DNA from: Sambucus nigra
Taxonomy: Eukaryota; Streptophyta; Magnoliopsida; Dipsacales; Adoxaceae
Direction: 5' to 3'
Length of the DNA: 64,000 nt
Assembly: GCA_949130495.1 (NCBI GenBank)
Contig: OX422219.1
Span: 270,739,111 to 270,803,110 of the forward strand
The notes below the pieces were generated by a model. It was not told where the DNA came from. It was given only the letters and a program-made list of their open reading frames with translations, and searched no databases. Positions 60,921 through 64,000 of this stretch are shown here, in pieces. The stretch's first letter is position 1, and each line of letters opens with the position of its first letter. Position numbers and translations under genes: made by a program.

Positions 60921-62516
60921 TGATTAAGGGTGAAAAGTAGCGCGTGTCAAGATGCTAATCGTTATTTTCGTTTCACATGCTCAATACGAAAACCTAAACT
61001 TATGACTACACTCAAAAAGGGAGTATAGCGGCCACGTCCGGGTATCGAAAATCCACAGAGACTAGTTGCTAGAATTTATAGGATTTAATACTCCTAAAAT
61101 AAAAGTGTAAAAGGTGATAGGGTGGAAATAAAGAAAAGGGAAAAATTAAGAAGTTAAGTCTAAACTAGAATTAATAAAACGAGAGTCGGGATCGTGTCCC
61201 CACCATGGGCTAAACAACTAATAATTAGAATTTTGGTTCGAAAACATTTAATCGAGCATTTTCAATTAAGTATAAACATCACACAATAAGGAATTTAACC
61301 CAAAGTTGCGAGATTAAACATTTAACAGAAAATGGTCACACGCATCTTAAATTCGGATTACCGCTATAAACACTAACGTTGCATGACAAAGAAAGTTAAA
61401 TGCATAATAATCCGACTTTAATACGTGAGGTTTCAATTAAATGCAATTTTACACAAAACCTAATTTTCGGAGCTCAACGCCCATCAATGGCGGACACACG
61501 ACCCGAACTCTATGTAACTACTCACTACACATGATTAATCTGATTAAATAACTAATTAATAAACAAAATAAGAAATAAATAAACTAAACTAAACTAATTT
61601 AATTACACTACAATTTATCAAAGTAAGAAATAAATGGAAAGCATGGAAATCTAGGTTACAAAGCATAAGAACAATAATGGAACTTACATTAATGGAGAAG
61701 AAGAAGGAATAGTAAACTTACAAACCCAAAATAGGAAGGAAAATGTAGGAGAGAGAAGCCCTCAAAAACCTAATCTCATCTATCTAAAATGAATAATATC
61801 TATAAAATAAAAGCTTACAACATTCTATTAGTACCCCAAGCAAAACCAAGCCAAAAAATCCAAAATAAGTCAATTTTCGTCCATATCTGATGGGACCGAT
61901 CGACCTCTATTTTGGGACCGGTCGACCGCACTTTTGAGATTTGCCTTGGGCTGGAGACAACCCACTTTTCCTCTCCGAACCAATTTTGATGCGTTGCACG
62001 GAAATGGCCATAACTCCCTCATACGGAATCGAAATGAGGCGTGGTCGGAACCGACCAAAGCTAATTCAATTCTCTACATAATTTTGTTTTGAAACCCTCC
62101 AAATTAGGCAGTATGAAATTACCAAAATTCCCTTGAAGTAGAAGAAAATACCGAAACCTTCCAGAAATGAGCATAACTTCCACATACGGAGTCAGAATGA
62201 TGCACGGTTAGTGGCCACAGAAAGATAATTTGATGATATACATGTTGGTAACTTCATTCCATAAAAAATAGTGAGTTTGAAAAGACCAAATTTCCCTTTA
62301 AGTAGCATTCGACGACAGAACTTCTCCGAAATGCAACTGAACCTCACTTTTAGCGTTCCAATACCTACAAAAGCACAAATAAACCCTGAAAAGCATGTAT
62401 ATATCCAAATACAAGGTTTTCTAGTTAATGATCATAATAATAGGCATTTAGGACCGTAAAAGTGCTAGAATGCATAAGGATAACGGGCGAAAATATGCAA
62501 TATTCGATACGAATCA
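60921..62516 (-). repeat. 5' LTR of the non-autonomous Athila/Tat-like element
   Basis: It runs from TGATTAAGGGTG to ATACGAATCA. It carries two palindrome words, GGACCGATCGACC and GGACCGGTCGACC, at about 61894-61931, where the 3' LTR has only one. Confidence 0.93.
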
Positions 62517-62521
62517 AGTAC

Positions 62522-64000
62522 ACAATGACCAAGGTGAATATTCTCCAAAGCATTAATTTCAAGTTCAAAAGAAGCTTACTCTACCGAATTCATCATCAAA
62601 TAAGGTTACAAAAAAAGTCATCAAAGGGTAATTGACTCATTGTTCTAAAAGCGCTCCTCGACGCTGCTTAGGCGGCGACTCGCCTAGGGACTAGGCGACG
62701 AGAAAGCGGACCATGTGAAAAAAATCATCTTTTAGAAGTTAATCTTTAGTTTGAAATGTCTTTTATTTATGTATGAAAATTTAAAGAAATGTTATTAATG
62801 TTGTAATTAAATCAATATTAATTGTTAGTAACTTAATTTTAAAGCATACTTGGCGCGCATAATAAAAACATAAAAAAATGCCTAGGTGCCCGACCCGCAC
62901 CTTATGCCTTTTTAAACCTCATATTGACTCCCTATTGGTGCCTCTTTTTAGCCTTATAAATTATATGCATGTATTTTGGAGTTCACAATGACAAGGGTAA
63001 ATCTTCTCCAGAGCTTTAATACCATGTTCAAAAGCAAGTTAGTTTACTAAATTAAAGTTACAAAAAAAGCATCAAAGGGTAATGGATATCCCATTGGTGC
63101 CTTTTATAACCTAATAAATAATTTGATGCTATAAATAGCACCTAATTTCACGGTTAGCAACTAAAAGAAGGTTTGGACTGGGGATTTGTTTCAAAAGAAT
63201 CGCCATTATTTTGTCCCATCATGTTGCATATTTTGTACTACAGACGGGATGACATAGAAGAGTGGGGTAGAGTAATTGTGTGCATTTTGATAAGTGTGCA
63301 AAGTATAGTTGGAAAGAAATAGAATAACTTTGAGACAAGGGTGAATAACATGACACTATTTGGGAGGGAGTCATAGACATGACCTTTCTTTAGGTAGCTT
63401 TCTCAAAATTCTTTGCATGTGGATGCATCCTCTACTGTTAGAAATTGGGGAGAGATTAGAGTGATTTGGTAATTAAGGTTGTTCTCCATTATATTTTGTC
63501 CATTTTTATAATGGGACGTATTGTTCTCCTCAGCAATAACATTTAGTTGTCATTATATTTGCTTCGTATTAAAGCAAAAACAATGTAATTATTAATACCT
63601 GTATCCAAAAAATCAAATATTTTATAGTTGTTCATTATAGATCATTGAATTTTCTAGGATTGTGACAAAATTGAAGGATAACTAGACATAATCGGGCTCG
63701 AAGAAATTAAAGGTTTTGAGATATTATGCCTAATTTGGATTAATTAGGAACTAATTGGGCAAATTGGCTAAAGAAAAATTGGAGGTCAATACAATTGAAA
63801 TTATTTATGAGAATATATTGAAGGGATAGTGGAATTTAATTCGATAATTTTGGATAATTTGGGAATTTACTATTTATTTTTATAAGTTTTTTAGTATTGA
63901 TCAATTTGGAATTTTGGAATTCATTTAAATTAGTTGAGATCCTAGTTACATTTCGAAGATTTTAATTGGTGTTAAACTAGTTGTTTGGATTTAAACTAGG
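62522..64000. other. AT-rich DNA with a diverged direct repeat
   Basis: About 62518-62645 (continuing 55915-55935 on the other side of the insertion) resembles 62968-63090. Shared blocks are TTACAAAAAAAG and CATCAAAGGGTAAT. No coding frame is supported to the end of the window. Confidence 0.5.
62640..62922. mobile_element. Short MITE-like element with GCCTAGGCG words
   Basis: The left end TTCTAAAAGCGC and the reverse-complemented right end TTTAAAAAGGC are weakly inverted. CTTAGGCGGCGACTCGCCTA and CTAGGTGCCCGACCCGCACC words lie near the ends with an AT-rich middle. No clear TSD was found. Confidence 0.4.

Larger units (their letters stand above)
55936..62516 (-). mobile_element. Non-autonomous Athila/Tat-like LTR retrotransposon (6,581 bp)
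   Basis: A perfect TSD, AGTAC, lies at 55931-55935 and 62517-62521. Two highly similar LTRs of about 1.6 kb (55936-57503 and 60921-62516) flank a 3.4-kb interior with PBS and purine tract in minus orientation. No gag zinc knuckle, RT or integrase is present. The only substantial ORF is the 255-codon frame at 59959-60726. Confidence 0.92.

Overview
This window is angiosperm (probably eudicot) intergenic DNA made almost entirely of nested transposable elements. The evidence is the AT-rich base composition, plant-type Ty3/gypsy and Ty1/copia retrotransposons primed by initiator-Met tRNA, Athila-like elements with the plant-specific PBS, hAT elements and an Au-like SINE. I found no intact host gene. 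Nearly all long open frames lie inside elements or arise from their repeated motifs. Boundaries below come mostly from target-site duplications (TSDs) read directly in the sequence.

Region 1 to 8,732 holds host-like sequence with three non-autonomous hAT elements (578-1945, 6119-6876, 7093-8187), a tandem duplication (2545-2840), a possible promoter and first-exon relic (3112-3470), and a decayed CCCH zinc-finger gene on the minus strand (4100-4801, perhaps with another exon at 8215-8500).

Region 8,733 to 27,563 is one complete but defective Tekay-like chromovirus (Ty3/gypsy) on the minus strand, with TSD TTACT. Its LTRs are about 2.8 kb. It is interrupted by a small LTR retrotransposon (11744-14601), a solo LTR (15084-18057) and a hAT element (21941-24087) that itself contains another hAT (22316-23614). 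Its gag, protease, RT, RNase H and integrase are recognisable but broken.

Region 27,564 to 41,234 carries a duplicated junction: gypsy LTR, host DNA and a hAT end, seen again at 32548-36676. Between the two copies lies the 3' part of an Athila-like element (27841-32547). The second copy contains a solo LTR (33611-36181) and continues into a decayed TTF/ZMYM-type hAT transposase (36426-38990).

Region 41,235 to 45,424 is a hAT-like element holding an LTR with an inverted partial copy of itself (41937-44912), a microsatellite and a SINE.

Region 45,934 to 62,516 is an Athila-like LTR (45934-55750) split by a full-length SIRE-like copia element (46308-54628, TSD GGAAC). The copia pol is in turn split by a solo LTR of the same family in opposite orientation (49176-50086, TSD CCAAG). 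Downstream is a 6.6-kb non-autonomous Athila/Tat-like element (55936-62516, TSD AGTAC) with a 255-codon acidic ORF. The remainder to 64,000 is AT-rich and holds a short MITE-like element.

The most unusual signal is a set of short, CG-containing, self-complementary motif clusters embedded in otherwise AT-rich LTRs of several different families. Each family uses its own palindromic word.
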